Shown in pieces: positions 32,609 to 41,376 of a stretch of 64,000 nt of DNA (positions are counted from its first letter, which is position 1; each line of letters begins with the position of its first letter). The notes beneath the pieces were generated by a model that did not search any database, was not told where the DNA came from, and worked only from the letters and a program-made list of their open reading frames with translations. Origin of the DNA: JBBREP01 sp038202885 (lineage in GTDB: Bacteria; Actinomycetota; Acidimicrobiia; IMCC26256; PALSA-610); the NCBI GenBank assembly GCA_038202885.1, contig JBBREP010000001.1, forward strand, positions 141,299-205,298, in the 5' to 3' direction. A program made the position numbers and the translations under genes.

Positions 32609-33331
32609 TCAGGCAGTGACCCACACGAGGACTTCGGCGCCGCCGGGGCCGGCAACGAGGCGCAGCGCACCGGCTTCGGTGAGCCGGACCGCGTCGCCCG
32701 TCGCGAGGTCTCCCGCGTCGTCGAGCGTTGCGGTGCCGATCGGCACGAAGACGTGCACGTGACGATCGTCGGGAACGCTGATCGACGCGCCGTCGTCGAG
32801 GCGCGCGCCCCAGAGCACGGCGTCGCGCTGATGGATCTTGATCGCCCCCTCGTGGCCCTGACCCGACGCGATCGGTACGAGCGTGCCCGCGGCCAACGCA
32901 TCGTTGATATCGAGCTGTTCATAGCCGGGTGCGATACCTGCGGTATCGGGCTGGACCCACATCTGCACGAAGTGCACGTCGTTCGTCGCGCTCGGGTTCT
33001 TCTCCGAGTGTCGGATGCCGGTGCCTGCCGACATGCGCTGGGCCAGGCCCGGGTAGATGATCCCGTGGTTGCCTTCGGAGTCCTTGTGTTCGAGTTCGCC
33101 AGACAGCACCCAGGTGACGATCTCCATATCTTGGTGCGGGTGGGTGCCGAAGCCGGTGCCGGCGCGGACCGTGTCGTCGTTGTTGACGAGCAACAAGCCA
33201 TGGCCGATGTTCGTCGGGTCGTAGTGATTGGAGAAGCTGAACGAGTGGTGCGAGTCGAGCCAACCGATGTCGGTATGGAACCGATCGGCGGCGCGTCGAA
33301 CGTCGATGGCCTGCGGTGTGGTCGTAGTCAT
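32609..33331 (-). CDS. pirin-family bicupin protein
   Basis: A 240-aa two-cupin protein. The N-terminal cupin has the pirin metal motif: GTHPHQDMEIVTWVLSGELEHKDS supplies two His and a Glu, with a later His in GTGIRHSEKN. The second cupin lacks metal ligands, as is usual. Pirins of this size include quercetin 2,3-dioxygenase-like YhhW proteins; the physiological substrate is generally uncertain. ATG 33331 has GGAAGG about six bases upstream and is preferred to the 33379 start. The gene is divergent from the alkylation repair gene and may share a transcript with fumC. Confidence 0.9.
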   Translation of the reverse strand: MTTTTPQAIDVRRAADRFHTDIGWLDSHHSFSFSNHYDPTNIGHGLLLVNNDDTVRAGTGFGTHPHQDMEIVTWVLSGELEHKDSEGNHGIIYPGLAQRMSAGTGIRHSEKNPSATNDVHFVQMWVQPDTAGIAPGYEQLDINDALAAGTLVPIASGQGHEGAIKIHQRDAVLWGARLDDGASISVPDDRHVHVFVPIGTATLDDAGDLATGDAVRLTEAGALRLVAGPGGAEVLVWVTA

Positions 33332-33420
33332 GGCGCCTTCCAACACTGTTGAGCGCGCAACTATTCCGGCCCGGTACACCGGCCGCTCGCCCGGCGCGGG
33401 CCCGTACCATCGGCGTCGCC

Positions 33421-34137
33421 ATGGACGTCGCGCGCACTGTCGTGGAAATCGACGACGCGTTGCGGTCGCGCGGTACGCCCGATCGCGCGGTGCATGAACA
33501 GGCCTACCTGAAGAGCGACCTGGAGTTCTACGGCGTGTCGGTGCCCGATATCCGTGCCGTTGCGAAGAGCGTGCTGCGCCAGCACGCCGATCTTCGCCGC
33601 GTCGATCTGATCGCCGTCGTCACGGCGCTCTGGGCCGCGCCGGTGCACGAACGCCGGATGGTCGCAGTCGAGTTGCTCGATCTGTCGCCCGACCGGCTCA
33701 CGGCGCGAGACATGGCGATGCTCGAACGCTTCCTGCGCGAAGCGCGCACCTGGGCGCTGGTCGACAGCCTCGCGGCATCGGTGGTCGGCGTGCTCGTCGA
33801 GCGCCATCCAGAGCTGGGCGCGACGCTCGACCGATGGGCGGCCGACGACGACTTCTGGATCAGGCGCTCGGCGCTGCTCGCGTTGCTCGGCGGGTTGCGT
33901 CGGGGCGAAGGCGACTTCGAGCGATTCTCGCGATACGCCGACGCGATGCTCGAGGAAAAAGAGTTCTTTGTCCGCAAGGCGATCGGCTGGGTCCTGCGCG
34001 AGACGGCAAAGCGCCGTCCGGATCTCATCTACGAGTGGTTGCTGCCGAGAGCGCGGCGAGCGTCGGGCATCACCGTGCGTGAAGCGGTGAAGCCGTTGTC
34101 CGACGAGCAGCGAGCCGCGGTGCTCGCGGCCCGCTGA
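33421..34137 (+). CDS. DNA alkylation repair protein (AlkD-like HEAT fold)
   Basis: A 238-aa all-helical protein resembling the AlkC/AlkD DNA glycosylase superfamily that excises alkylated bases. The family signature at the N-terminus, YLKSDLEFYGVSVPDIRAVAK, is present. The later core has TWALVDSLAASVVG, DDFWIRRSALLALL and a basic helical repeat EKEFFVRKAIGWVLRE containing the Trp and Arg that contact the DNA backbone in AlkD. The ATG at 33421 puts homology at the start; the open frame upstream is Arg/Pro-rich and unlikely. It stands alone. Confidence 0.88.
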   Translation: MDVARTVVEIDDALRSRGTPDRAVHEQAYLKSDLEFYGVSVPDIRAVAKSVLRQHADLRRVDLIAVVTALWAAPVHERRMVAVELLDLSPDRLTARDMAMLERFLREARTWALVDSLAASVVGVLVERHPELGATLDRWAADDDFWIRRSALLALLGGLRRGEGDFERFSRYADAMLEEKEFFVRKAIGWVLRETAKRRPDLIYEWLLPRARRASGITVREAVKPLSDEQRAAVLAAR

Positions 34138-34476
34138 GAGCCCGCCGCTGCCTTCCCTGATCCAGAGATTCGCGTGCGGTGCCTCGCGCGGCTCGACCCG
34201 ATGACCCGACGAATTCGACCAGCGTTGTGGGTGGTTCGCTAACTCGCCCGAAGGTAACGGCGAAGAGCGTCGCGGATGAGGTCCGAATTCGTGCGTCCTT
34301 CGGTCGAACTGGACCGTGAGTAATTCGCGTGCGGTTCGGCGTTTGATTGGAAATGCCCGGCGTGCGCTCGTCGAGGTCCTTCTTGACTGGGTGCGCCCGG
34401 CGAGTTTGCGGAACTGGGAGAGCTTGTGTCGGTCAGTTGGAAACCGTTGCGTCTCGTCCGATTCTGCAGGCGGGTC
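34138..34476. other. 339-bp gene-poor interval with a decayed ORF
   Basis: No intact gene is seen. The interval contains the ribbon-helix-helix remnant at 34239-34350 and otherwise unremarkable sequence, with somewhat more A/T than neighbouring genes (for example gcgtttgattgg). Confidence 0.4.
34239..34350 (-). pseudogene. remnant of a ribbon-helix-helix (CopG/Arc-like) antitoxin-type gene
   Basis: The leftward frame ending at 34239 reads GRTNSDLIRDALRRYLRAS, closely matching the C-terminal helix pair of CopG/MetJ-type DNA-binding antitoxins. Just upstream the strand segment (RELLTVQFDRR) is in a different frame, so a single-base change has broken the gene, and no start codon with a sensible N-terminus is left. 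No toxin gene is beside it. The remnant marks the left side of the accessory patch. Confidence 0.45.
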
Positions 34477-35397
34477 TTAGACAACAGTGATCTGAACGGT
34501 CGTGGCATCGATTTGTCCAGAAGCATCGGTAATTGTCAGCGTGACAATGTATGAGCCTGAATGCGCGTATGTGAACGTCGTGGTCGGCCCGGTCGTGGGC
34601 GTCGACCCGTCGCCGGCGTCCCAGTCAAAGGTGAGGTGTTGACCGCTCGAGTGCGACCCGTCGAGCGACACTGTGAGGCCGCTGACCACGGGCTGCGCGA
34701 CGATTGCCCTCGGTGGTGGGCTGGTCACTGTGACAAGGACTGAGGTTGTGCGCGATCCAGCATGATTGTCCGTGACCGTCAGCGTCACCCTGTAGGTACC
34801 AGGACTGGCGTAGGTGTGCGCTGTCGAGGCCGCATCGGAAATCGCGCCGTCGCCGAAGTTCCAGTGATAGCGGATGATGCCGCCGCTCGGAGCCGACGAT
34901 TGGCTGGCGTCAAACGTCACGGTCATGCCGGCAACTGCAGGAGCGGCGATTATTGCGGCCGGCGGACTTGATGAGAACGACGTGGTTTCTGTCACTGGAA
35001 TGGTTATGCCGTTGGTTGGAGGTGAGGTCCGACTCGTCGTTACGGGGACCGACCGTCCGGTTGTTGATGTCCGACCGAACGTCGGGGTCGTCGTCGTCGA
35101 GGATGAGTCGCTGCAACGGTTGACGCCTTGCGAAACGCTTCCGGCGTTCGGGCAGCTGGGGCGCTGACCGGCTGCAGCGAGGTGCACGTGCCGCGCCGAG
35201 TCACCGCCGGTTGTGACGCTCACTGCGCCAACGGCGACTACGAAGGCCGTTGCTGTGGCGATTCCCGCGAGCTGCAAGCGCTGCCTTCGCCGGTAGCGCC
35301 GTCTCGCCTGGCCGAACAGTTCGGCCGGGCCAAGCACGCCCTTCGGAACTCGTCCAAACTCACGATCTGCTCCGCCTGAACCGCCACTCACCGGCAT
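34477..35397 (-). CDS. single-pass membrane protein with two PKD domains, sigma-linked
   Basis: A 306-aa protein. About 40 cytoplasmic residues come first, then one TM helix (LQLAGIATATAFVVAVGAVSV), a Ser/Thr-rich stalk, and two PKD-type immunoglobulin-like domains. The first has YHWNFGDGAISDAASTAHTY and the second FDWDAGDGSTPTTGPTTTFTY; the WxFGDG-like turns are diagnostic. The ATG at 35397 directly follows the stop of the ECF sigma gene (35399) and has AGGGA upstream; a TTG at 35421 is less likely. The arrangement suggests an anti-sigma factor or membrane sensor with an extracellular PKD region, but no known anti-sigma motif is visible. Confidence 0.75.
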   Translation of the reverse strand: MPVSGGSGGADREFGRVPKGVLGPAELFGQARRRYRRRQRLQLAGIATATAFVVAVGAVSVTTGGDSARHVHLAAAGQRPSCPNAGSVSQGVNRCSDSSSTTTTPTFGRTSTTGRSVPVTTSRTSPPTNGITIPVTETTSFSSSPPAAIIAAPAVAGMTVTFDASQSSAPSGGIIRYHWNFGDGAISDAASTAHTYASPGTYRVTLTVTDNHAGSRTTSVLVTVTSPPPRAIVAQPVVSGLTVSLDGSHSSGQHLTFDWDAGDGSTPTTGPTTTFTYAHSGSYIVTLTITDASGQIDATTVQITVV

Positions 35398-35398
35398 C

Positions 35399-35983
35399 TC
35401 ATTCCCTAAGACCTTGGCCAAGCTTCTTGAGGCAGCGGCTGCAACGTGACTTGACCGTTCCTTGTGAGATGAACAGGCGCGCCGCGACTTCCTTCACCGG
35501 AATCTCTTCGAGGATCCGCAGGCGGATGATTGTCTGACAGTCTTCGCTGAGCCCCGAGAGGCACGAGTGCAGACGCTGCGGTGGGACGAGTGGCGTGGAG
35601 GAGTCGGCGATGTCGTCGTGGTTGGCTGCCGTTTGGGCGGCGAGGAGCTGGAGGGCCCGGATCTGGGAACGGCGGCGGCGGGTCCGTCCGATCGCAGTGT
35701 TTCGTACGGCTCGGCTGAGGTAGTGGGCGAGGTCGTCAATCCGTCCCCTGCGCCATCGTGCATAGGTCTTGGCCACGGCGTCGGCGAGGACATCGTTGGC
35801 GTCGTCCTCGTTGCGCATGATCGAGTACGCGATGCGCGCCAGCAACGCGTGCTCGGCTTCAAGCACGCGGAGAAACTCCTCGTCGTTGGCGTCAGGCGAG
35901 CTCGGTTCGGCGAGTTCGGGTTCCACGTTGGATCGGCTCGCTCCCCTCGGCGCGCAGACGCCCTTTGGCGCGCGGCGGAGCAT
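35399..35983 (-). CDS. ECF/SigE-type RNA polymerase sigma factor
   Basis: A 194-aa sigma factor. Region 2 contains ALLARIAYSIMRNEDDANDVLADAVAKTYARW and region 4 has SGLSEDCQTIIRLRILEEIPVKEVAARLFISQGTVKSR, whose last helix reads the -35 element. The short linker of about 35 residues fits the ECF class. The start at 35983 is open to doubt: GTG 35926 would remove a poorly conserved 19-residue N-terminus. The PKD membrane-protein gene follows after one base, so the two form an operon. The divergent gene from 36154, which encodes a very large secreted protein, is a natural target. Confidence 0.87.
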   Translation of the reverse strand: MLRRAPKGVCAPRGASRSNVEPELAEPSSPDANDEEFLRVLEAEHALLARIAYSIMRNEDDANDVLADAVAKTYARWRRGRIDDLAHYLSRAVRNTAIGRTRRRRSQIRALQLLAAQTAANHDDIADSSTPLVPPQRLHSCLSGLSEDCQTIIRLRILEEIPVKEVAARLFISQGTVKSRCSRCLKKLGQGLRE

Positions 35984-36153
35984 ACGGCCTGGATGAGACC
36001 CGACATGCTTCTACCGACGCGCCACGCTGCGATCGGTTCCAAATTTCTCGGAATGGAACGACTGGACCTGTGTCACGTCGGAACGGACGAGAACGCCGAG
36101 TTCTCGCTGGGAGTCATCGGACTCGTCAGCATCGACGTGAGAAGGGGTTGGTC

Positions 36154-39090
36154 ATGATCCGAGGTAGCACGAGGCGCTCCGCAGACCCAGGGACGTTCGC
36201 GTCCGGGAAGAAGCGGGGCCTTAGATTTATGTCGAAGTTGGTGGTTTGCGGGCTGTTGACATCGGCGGCCGGGACGGTCGGTGCAGCTGTTCCGCTCCGA
36301 TCGGCTGCGGCCGCCGTAGAACACGCCCTGCCCGCGGATGGAACGCCGACGCCGTGCGTGACGGCCCTGGAGCCTGCTGTCACGATATTGGACACGAAGG
36401 CGGCTAACGCGCGCTTCGGCTCGGGCGAGGTCCGCTCGGTGGCGTTGCCGTCATCGATCAGCGGTGCCGGCGCGATCTTTGCGCAGGTAACCGCAACGGC
36501 GAGTGCCCCGACGAATGTTCTTGCTGGTACTCCAGGCGTCGCGGCGACGATGCCGGTATTGAATGTCGGTGCGGCGACGCCGCGAAACGCTGCCGCGACA
36601 GCGTTCCTGCCAATAGTTGGAGGCAGCTTCACATTGACGAGTTCGACAGCATCGGCTGACATCGCGGTGATTGCATGGGCGACCGCTCGTGTCGGTACCG
36701 GCTGCGCGACTTTGACGGACGGAAGCGCCGTCCTCGACTCGACGACTGGAATCGGAGGTCCAAGCGGCCCAGTAAAGGCTGGCGCAACACGCTCGGTGAG
36801 CATGGTCGGTTCGCAGCTACTGCCTGACCCGTTGCATGCATCGTTGGTCTCGATCACTCTCAGGGGCGGAGCCGTCTCGTCGTCAGTCGGAGTGTCAACT
36901 GACGCTGAAGCGAACCTCGGGACGTACACAGTGCCAGCGAAACGCTCGGTCACCCTGCTCGAAGTCGTTCCGCCGACGAGCTCCGGCGGTTTCAGCCTGG
37001 GTGTCTCGTCCGGAGCCGTCGACATGAAAGTCGTCTCGGTCGCGTGGTTCGCCGACGCTACGGCGCTCAATGCTGCAGGATCCCTGCTTGGCTCATCCGC
37101 GACCGCCCCGAAGGCGATGGTGACGTTGTCGTTGCCGACCAAAGCGCAAGACGCAACTGCCGTCTATGTAGAGCTCGACGCCCAATCCGCGTCGGGTAAG
37201 AAAGCCGTCTTCACGATCTGGCCCGCTGGCGCGGCCCGTGGGGGCCATCCGGTTGTCGGCGCTTCTTTCGGCAGCGGTGCCGTTCACCAGTTGATCGTGA
37301 CAAAGCCTGGCCGTGCCGGAAGCCTTTCGCTGACCGCAAGCGGCGCGTCCGCGTGGACGGCACAGGTGGTGGGGTGGTCGTCGAACCCACAAGTCAACAC
37401 GGCCGCGGACAACGTCACGGTCGCCTCTTCCTCCGATGTTGCGATCGTGTCCGGCGTGGGTGACCCTTCAGCCCCGGGAGTGATCTCGTATGCGGGGGCG
37501 AAGCCGCTGCAACCCGGCGATATCCTCGCGGTCGATCCGAGCGCGACATCTCCTGACGGCATGCTGCTCAAGGTCACCGGCCTGCCCTCTGCTCCGGCAG
37601 GTGTCCGACCCTCGGACGCCGGAACTCAGACGTTGGCCGTCGCGCCCGCGACGCTGGGCGATGTCCTTCCCAGCGGTGACTTCTCACAGGTCGCTCCCGT
37701 CGATTCGGGTGACGCTCCACCCATCACGGACTTGCCGCCGCTGCCTCCTGACGCCCCGCCGTCGCCGCCCAATTCCGACGGTAGCCCCAGCGTCGCCACC
37801 ATTACACCGAACGCAAGCCACAGCGTGCATACATCAGCGTCGACCGGTGGCGGCACGGGAGGCTCAGCATCGTTTGTTTGTTCACGCAGCGCGACGGCGA
37901 CGGTGAGCGCTTCCTTGCAGGTATACGGCAATGTGAACCTGTCGGCGTCGTGGGTCCACCTGTTCGGATCGCCAACCGCAGACTTCGGCTTCACCGGTGG
38001 CATCTCCGGTCAACTGCGCGCCGGTGTGTCCGGCCAGGCAAGCTGCACTGGCAGCGCAACCATTCCCGGTCCGCACCTTCCGACAATCAAGTTCGTGGTC
38101 GGTGGCGTGCCCGTGTGGGTTGTCCCCGAGGTGAGCCTGAATCTCTCCCTGTCAGGCAGCGTCGCGAGCAGCATCAACGCGACCGCGGGTTTCAACGCGC
38201 AGTTCAACGCTGGCGTGCACTACGCGGGTGGATCGTTCTCGCCCTACCGCAACGCGTCGGTGAGTTTCCCTTCATCACTCGACGCTCGTGCAGGCGGACA
38301 GGTCGAGGTCGATGTCACGCCGCGGCTCGACTTCAAGGTCTACGGCATCGCCGGCCCATACGTCACGATCGGCGCGTTCGCTGCACTTGATGTCAACCTT
38401 GGCCGTACGCCGTGGTGGATGATCAACGCGGGCATGAGGGCCGGTGTGGGCTTCAGTCTCGACCTCGGCTTCACGAAGTTCAACTACGACGCCGGCACGA
38501 TCGAACTGTTCCGCCACACCGTGGCCCAGGCATCGAGTCCCTTCCCCGGTCCGACAAACGGCGGGGGCTCAGGGAACGGCACCGTCGGAAGTTCCTATGA
38601 CCTGACACTGCAAGCCAGTGGAGGGCGCGCACCGTACTCGTGGTATCGCGTTTCAGGTCTGCTGCCGCCCGGCCTGACTCTGAGAACAGACGGCCACCTT
38701 GTAGGCGTCCCCACCGCAACCGGCACATGGAGCTTCGTCGTTCGCGTCATCGATGGGGCTGGCAACCGCATAGCGGCCGACCAGACCGTGACGGTGAGCT
38801 TCAACAATCCGCCACCCCCGCCGCCTCCTGGCCGGTCGGTATCAGCGTCGAAGGGCGGTTCCGCACAGGGACGCTCAGGCTGCACCTCAAGTGCATGCGC
38901 GTACCTCGTTGTGAGCTTCAGCAACTTCGGCGGCGGCGCGCACACTGTCACCTGCAACGCGTCGAACACTGGCGAGTGGTATCGCTACACGACCAGCGCC
39001 ACAACAACCGCGTACTGCTACTACGGCTACCCCGGACAAACCGTCTGGGCCACCGTGGACGGAGTCGGTTCCAACTCCTTCCGCTGGTAA
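36154..39090 (+). CDS. very large secreted protein with Ig-like domain and Cys-rich C-terminal module
   Basis: 978 aa with a signal peptide (SKLVVCGLLTSAAGTVGAAV, about 26-45). The long middle is Ala/Ser/Gly/Thr-rich beta sequence with no known family, and a Pro-rich hinge is near residue 530. A He_PIG-type putative Ig domain follows (about 805-890, SYDLTLQASGGRAPYSWY and GLLPPGLTL). A last module of about 75 residues has four cysteines (CTSSACAYLVVSFSNFGGG to CYYGYPGQTVWATVDGV), a module seen at the C-termini of actinobacterial surface proteins and kinases. ATG 36154 is preceded by GAAGGGG. It lies divergent to the sigma-PKD operon and ends just before a strong terminator. Confidence 0.78.
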   Translation: MIRGSTRRSADPGTFASGKKRGLRFMSKLVVCGLLTSAAGTVGAAVPLRSAAAAVEHALPADGTPTPCVTALEPAVTILDTKAANARFGSGEVRSVALPSSISGAGAIFAQVTATASAPTNVLAGTPGVAATMPVLNVGAATPRNAAATAFLPIVGGSFTLTSSTASADIAVIAWATARVGTGCATLTDGSAVLDSTTGIGGPSGPVKAGATRSVSMVGSQLLPDPLHASLVSITLRGGAVSSSVGVSTDAEANLGTYTVPAKRSVTLLEVVPPTSSGGFSLGVSSGAVDMKVVSVAWFADATALNAAGSLLGSSATAPKAMVTLSLPTKAQDATAVYVELDAQSASGKKAVFTIWPAGAARGGHPVVGASFGSGAVHQLIVTKPGRAGSLSLTASGASAWTAQVVGWSSNPQVNTAADNVTVASSSDVAIVSGVGDPSAPGVISYAGAKPLQPGDILAVDPSATSPDGMLLKVTGLPSAPAGVRPSDAGTQTLAVAPATLGDVLPSGDFSQVAPVDSGDAPPITDLPPLPPDAPPSPPNSDGSPSVATITPNASHSVHTSASTGGGTGGSASFVCSRSATATVSASLQVYGNVNLSASWVHLFGSPTADFGFTGGISGQLRAGVSGQASCTGSATIPGPHLPTIKFVVGGVPVWVVPEVSLNLSLSGSVASSINATAGFNAQFNAGVHYAGGSFSPYRNASVSFPSSLDARAGGQVEVDVTPRLDFKVYGIAGPYVTIGAFAALDVNLGRTPWWMINAGMRAGVGFSLDLGFTKFNYDAGTIELFRHTVAQASSPFPGPTNGGGSGNGTVGSSYDLTLQASGGRAPYSWYRVSGLLPPGLTLRTDGHLVGVPTATGTWSFVVRVIDGAGNRIAADQTVTVSFNNPPPPPPPGRSVSASKGGSAQGRSGCTSSACAYLVVSFSNFGGGAHTVTCNASNTGEWYRYTTSATTTAYCYYGYPGQTVWATVDGVGSNSFRW

Positions 39091-39114
39091 GAACAGTCTT
39101 GCACGACACAATCT

Positions 39115-39143
39115 GGGGCGGCGCTCATCACGAGCGCCGCCCC
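39115..39143 (+). terminator. strong GC-rich terminator hairpin
   Basis: GGGGCGGCGCTC (39115-39126) and GAGCGCCGCCCC (39132-39143) pair perfectly around ATCAC, 24 bases after the stop of the large secreted-protein gene. A short T-containing stretch (tctcg) follows. Typical of an actinobacterial terminator without a long U-run. Confidence 0.8.
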
Positions 39144-39205
39144 TCTCGAGCATTCCAGGCGCGCACTCGGCGCGGCCACAGCAGTCTCGCGAATGCGGCG
39201 GATGT

Positions 39206-39343
39206 CTACGCCAGGGTCAGGAACCAGCTGCAACGCGACGGGTCGACAAGGTCGGCATTCTGCTTACCGGGAACGAGCACGTAGCGGCTGGTTGCGGCCA
39301 ACTTCTGGGCAACAGCCAGTCGTCGGACGATGAGTCCGGCCGC
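39206..39343 (-). pseudogene. possible C-terminal remnant of an exported protein gene
   Basis: A leftward frame without a start reads GLIVRRLAVAQKLAATSR and then LVPGKQNADLVDPSRCSW to a TAG at 39206-39208. It looks protein-like, unlike the other frames here, but opens at a stop codon near 39344. The immediately upstream stretch in another frame (AERAELVRVKVDKRPD) could be its missing part after a frameshift, interrupted by the IS. No family is recognised. Confidence 0.3.
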
Positions 39344-39367
39344 TTATCGACCTTGACCCGCACCAAC

Positions 39368-39383
39368 TCAGCGCGCTCGGCGG
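39368..39383. repeat. 16-bp target-site duplication, left copy
   Basis: TCAGCGCGCTCGGCGG here is identical to 40681-40696 and touches the left end of the IS exactly. The other copy holds the last 12 bases of tRNA-Arg. Confidence 0.85.
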
Positions 39384-40680
39384 TGTGTTCGCGCAGGACA
39401 TCGAGGACGGGTGTCGCGAGTCATAGAGGAAAGTCCGTGGCGCTGGCGGGATGTCAGCCAAGCACGTCTTGTCGTTACTGCCGTTGTCATCGAGGGCCGC
39501 TCGCCGTCGGAGGTCGCGAACGCGTACGGAGTTGCCCGTTCGTGGGTCTACGCGCTCGTTGCTCGATATCGATCGGAGGGCGATAGCGCGTTCGAGCCAC
39601 GATCCCGGCGCCCGAAACGATCACCGTCAGCGACCGACCCGGCCACGGTCGCACTGATCATCAAGCTCCGTGAAGAGCTGGTTGCTGCGGGGTTCGATGC
39701 GGGCCCGGACACGATTGGCTGGCATCTCGAACACCACCACAAGGTCACGGTCCACCCAGCCACGATCTACCGCATCCTGGTCCGAAAACAAACTCGTCGA
39801 ACCCGAACCGAAGAAACGACCAAAGAGTTCCTACATCCGTTTCGAAGCCGAACAGCCGAACGAGACCTGGCAGTCCGACTTCACCCACTACCGCCTCGCG
39901 GACCGCACCGACGTCGAGATCCTGTCATGGCTCGACGACCATTCCCGCTACGCGCTCCGCATCACCGCACATCAGCCCGTCACGGCGAAGATCGTCCTCG
40001 CCGAGTTCCGCGCTGCGATCACCGAGACGGAACACCCCGATCAACACTGACCGATAACGCCAATGGTGTACACGGTCCGGTTCGCGACCGGCCACGGTGG
40101 ACGCACGGGTCTCGAAGCCGAACTTGTCCGCCTCGGCATCCGCCAGAAGAACAGCAGGCCGAACCACCCGACCACGTGCGGCAAAGTCGAACGCTTCCAA
40201 CAAACCCTCAAGAACTGGCTCCGTGGCCAACCACAACCCCACACGATCGCACAGCTACGAGCACTCCTCGACGAGTTCCGAACGATCTACAACGAACAAC
40301 GCCCCCACCGGTCACTCCCACACCAAGCCACCCCCGCCACGATCTACACCACCCGGCCCAAAGCCGAACCCGCCGGCCGCGACAACAGCCACCACCGAGT
40401 CCGTCGCGACCGCATCGACAACAACGGCAAGATCACCCTGCGCGTCAACGGCCGGCTCCACCACATCGGCATCGGCCGAACCCCCGTCATCCTGCTCATC
40501 GACTACCTCCACGTCCGCGTCGTCAACGCCCGCACCGGCGAACTCCTACGCGACCTCACCATCGACCCCACCCACGACTACCAACCCACCGGCCGAGCAA
40601 AAGGACCAACACGCCCCCACCGACAACACCTCGAACCCACTTGAGGGTTCAGGGTGTCCTCGATGTCCTGAGACATCACA
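39384..40680 (+). mobile_element. IS481-family insertion sequence, inactivated
   Basis: A 1297-bp element. The ends read TGTG...CACA; inside them lie perfect 15-bp terminal inverted repeats, CAGGACATCGAGGAC (39394-39408) and GTCCTCGATGTCCTG (40656-40670), typical of actinobacterial IS481-family elements. A 16-bp direct repeat (39368-39383, 40681-40696) flanks it exactly. The only gene is the frameshifted transposase. Because the right-hand duplication recreates the tRNA 3' end, the neighbouring tRNA-Arg stays intact. Confidence 0.88.
39411..40644 (+). pseudogene. IS481-family DDE transposase, broken by frameshifts
   Basis: All parts of an IS481-type transposase are present but in shifting frames. 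The N-terminal helix-turn-helix part (IEGRSPSEVANAYGVARSW) reads from GTG 39411 to about 39780. The frame then changes for KLVEPEPKKRPKSSYIRF and the DDE core (ETWQSDFTHYRLAD with the first Asp, LSWLDDHSRYALR with the second). It changes briefly again near 40025-40062 (GTPRSTLTDN) before returning for GIRQKNSRPNHPTTCGKVERF, containing the catalytic Glu, and the C-terminal part to 40644. At least three frame changes mean no functional enzyme unless programmed frameshifting is assumed, which is unlikely here. Confidence 0.85.
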
Positions 40681-40696
40681 TCAGCGCGCTCGGCGG
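40681..40696. repeat. 16-bp target-site duplication, right copy
   Basis: TCAGCGCGCTCGGCGG, identical to 39368-39383. It starts at the base following the IS right end and covers four bases downstream of tRNA-Arg plus the last 12 bases of the tRNA gene. Confidence 0.85.
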
Positions 40697-40757
40697 GAGT
40701 CGAACCCACAACCTTCTGATCCGTAGTCAGATGCTCTATCCATTGAGCTACGAGCGC
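40685..40757 (-). tRNA. tRNA-Arg (anticodon ACG)
   Basis: The reverse strand folds as a full cloverleaf of 73 nt. The acceptor arms are GCGCTCG and CGAGCGC, the D-arm is GCTCAATGGATAGAGC, the anticodon stem-loop is TCTGA-CTACGGA-TCAGA (anticodon ACG, read as ICG) and the T-arm contains GGTTCGACTCC. CCA is not encoded. It would decode CGU/CGC/CGA. The IS481 element lies directly downstream. Confidence 0.95.
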
Positions 40758-41025
40758 TTGCTGTGCCTCTGAACGGACTTGCGTCCTTTCGGCCGGGTCT
40801 GCGTGCGGGCATGAACATGCTGCAGCAGATGATCCGGTCGTGGTCGAGACCGTGCAGCCGCTAAGTATATGGGACCTCGGGTCACACCTTCCGAGCCTGC
40901 TGCGCCACCTCCGGGCTGCCAACCGTGGTGACCGCAACCAACCTGACCATGTCGGTTCGACCCGTGCCGGCTGTATCTCGGGGCGGCACCTACTGCTGAC
41001 CGCAACCACGGCCTACGTTCCTTGC

Positions 41026-41325
41026 ATGCTGTTCGCCAAGCGGTTGCACGACGCGATCGCGGCGGGGGAACTCACCGTGACGTTCCGGCTGTGGACGCGG
41101 CCGAAGGTCAAGGTCGGTGGCCGGTACGCCGAAGGGCCGGCCACGATCGAGGTCGACGCGATCGAGCTGGTGCCGTTCGGGACGATCTCGCTCGCCGACG
41201 CCCGGCGTGCCGGTTCGGCCGACATCGAATCGCTGCGCGCGATCACCGCGCACGCTGGACCCGTGCACGACGACACGCTCGTGTACCAGATCGACTTCCA
41301 CGTGGTGAACGCATCCGGCGTCTGA
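41026..41325 (+). CDS. ASCH/PUA-like domain protein
   Basis: A 99-aa protein. It starts with MLFAKRLHDAIAAGELTVTFRLW and continues with KVKVGGRYAEG and IELVPFGTISLADAR, the order of basic groove, Gly-turn and acidic strand seen in ASCH domains of the PUA superfamily, thought to bind RNA or modified nucleotides. ATG 41026 begins exactly at the fold. The 268 bases between tRNA-Arg and this gene show nothing else. It is convergent with the ferritin-like gene. Family assignment is by pattern and is moderately sure; no functional partner is close. Confidence 0.65.
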   Translation: MLFAKRLHDAIAAGELTVTFRLWTRPKVKVGGRYAEGPATIEVDAIELVPFGTISLADARRAGSADIESLRAITAHAGPVHDDTLVYQIDFHVVNASGV

Positions 41326-41376
41326 AGCCGCTCCTACAGCTGGTTGACGATCAGTCTGTTCAGTCGGGCGCGACGC

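Noticed and set aside
33349..33420. Upstream extension of the DNA alkylation repair gene
   Set aside because: The extra 24 codons are Arg/Pro/Ala-rich, lack family similarity and overlap the divergent pirin promoter region.
39411..40772. Treating the first transposase frame as an intact 453-aa protein
   Set aside because: After about codon 124 the homologous sequence continues in another frame; the remainder is Pro/His/Arg-rich nonsense running into the tRNA gene.
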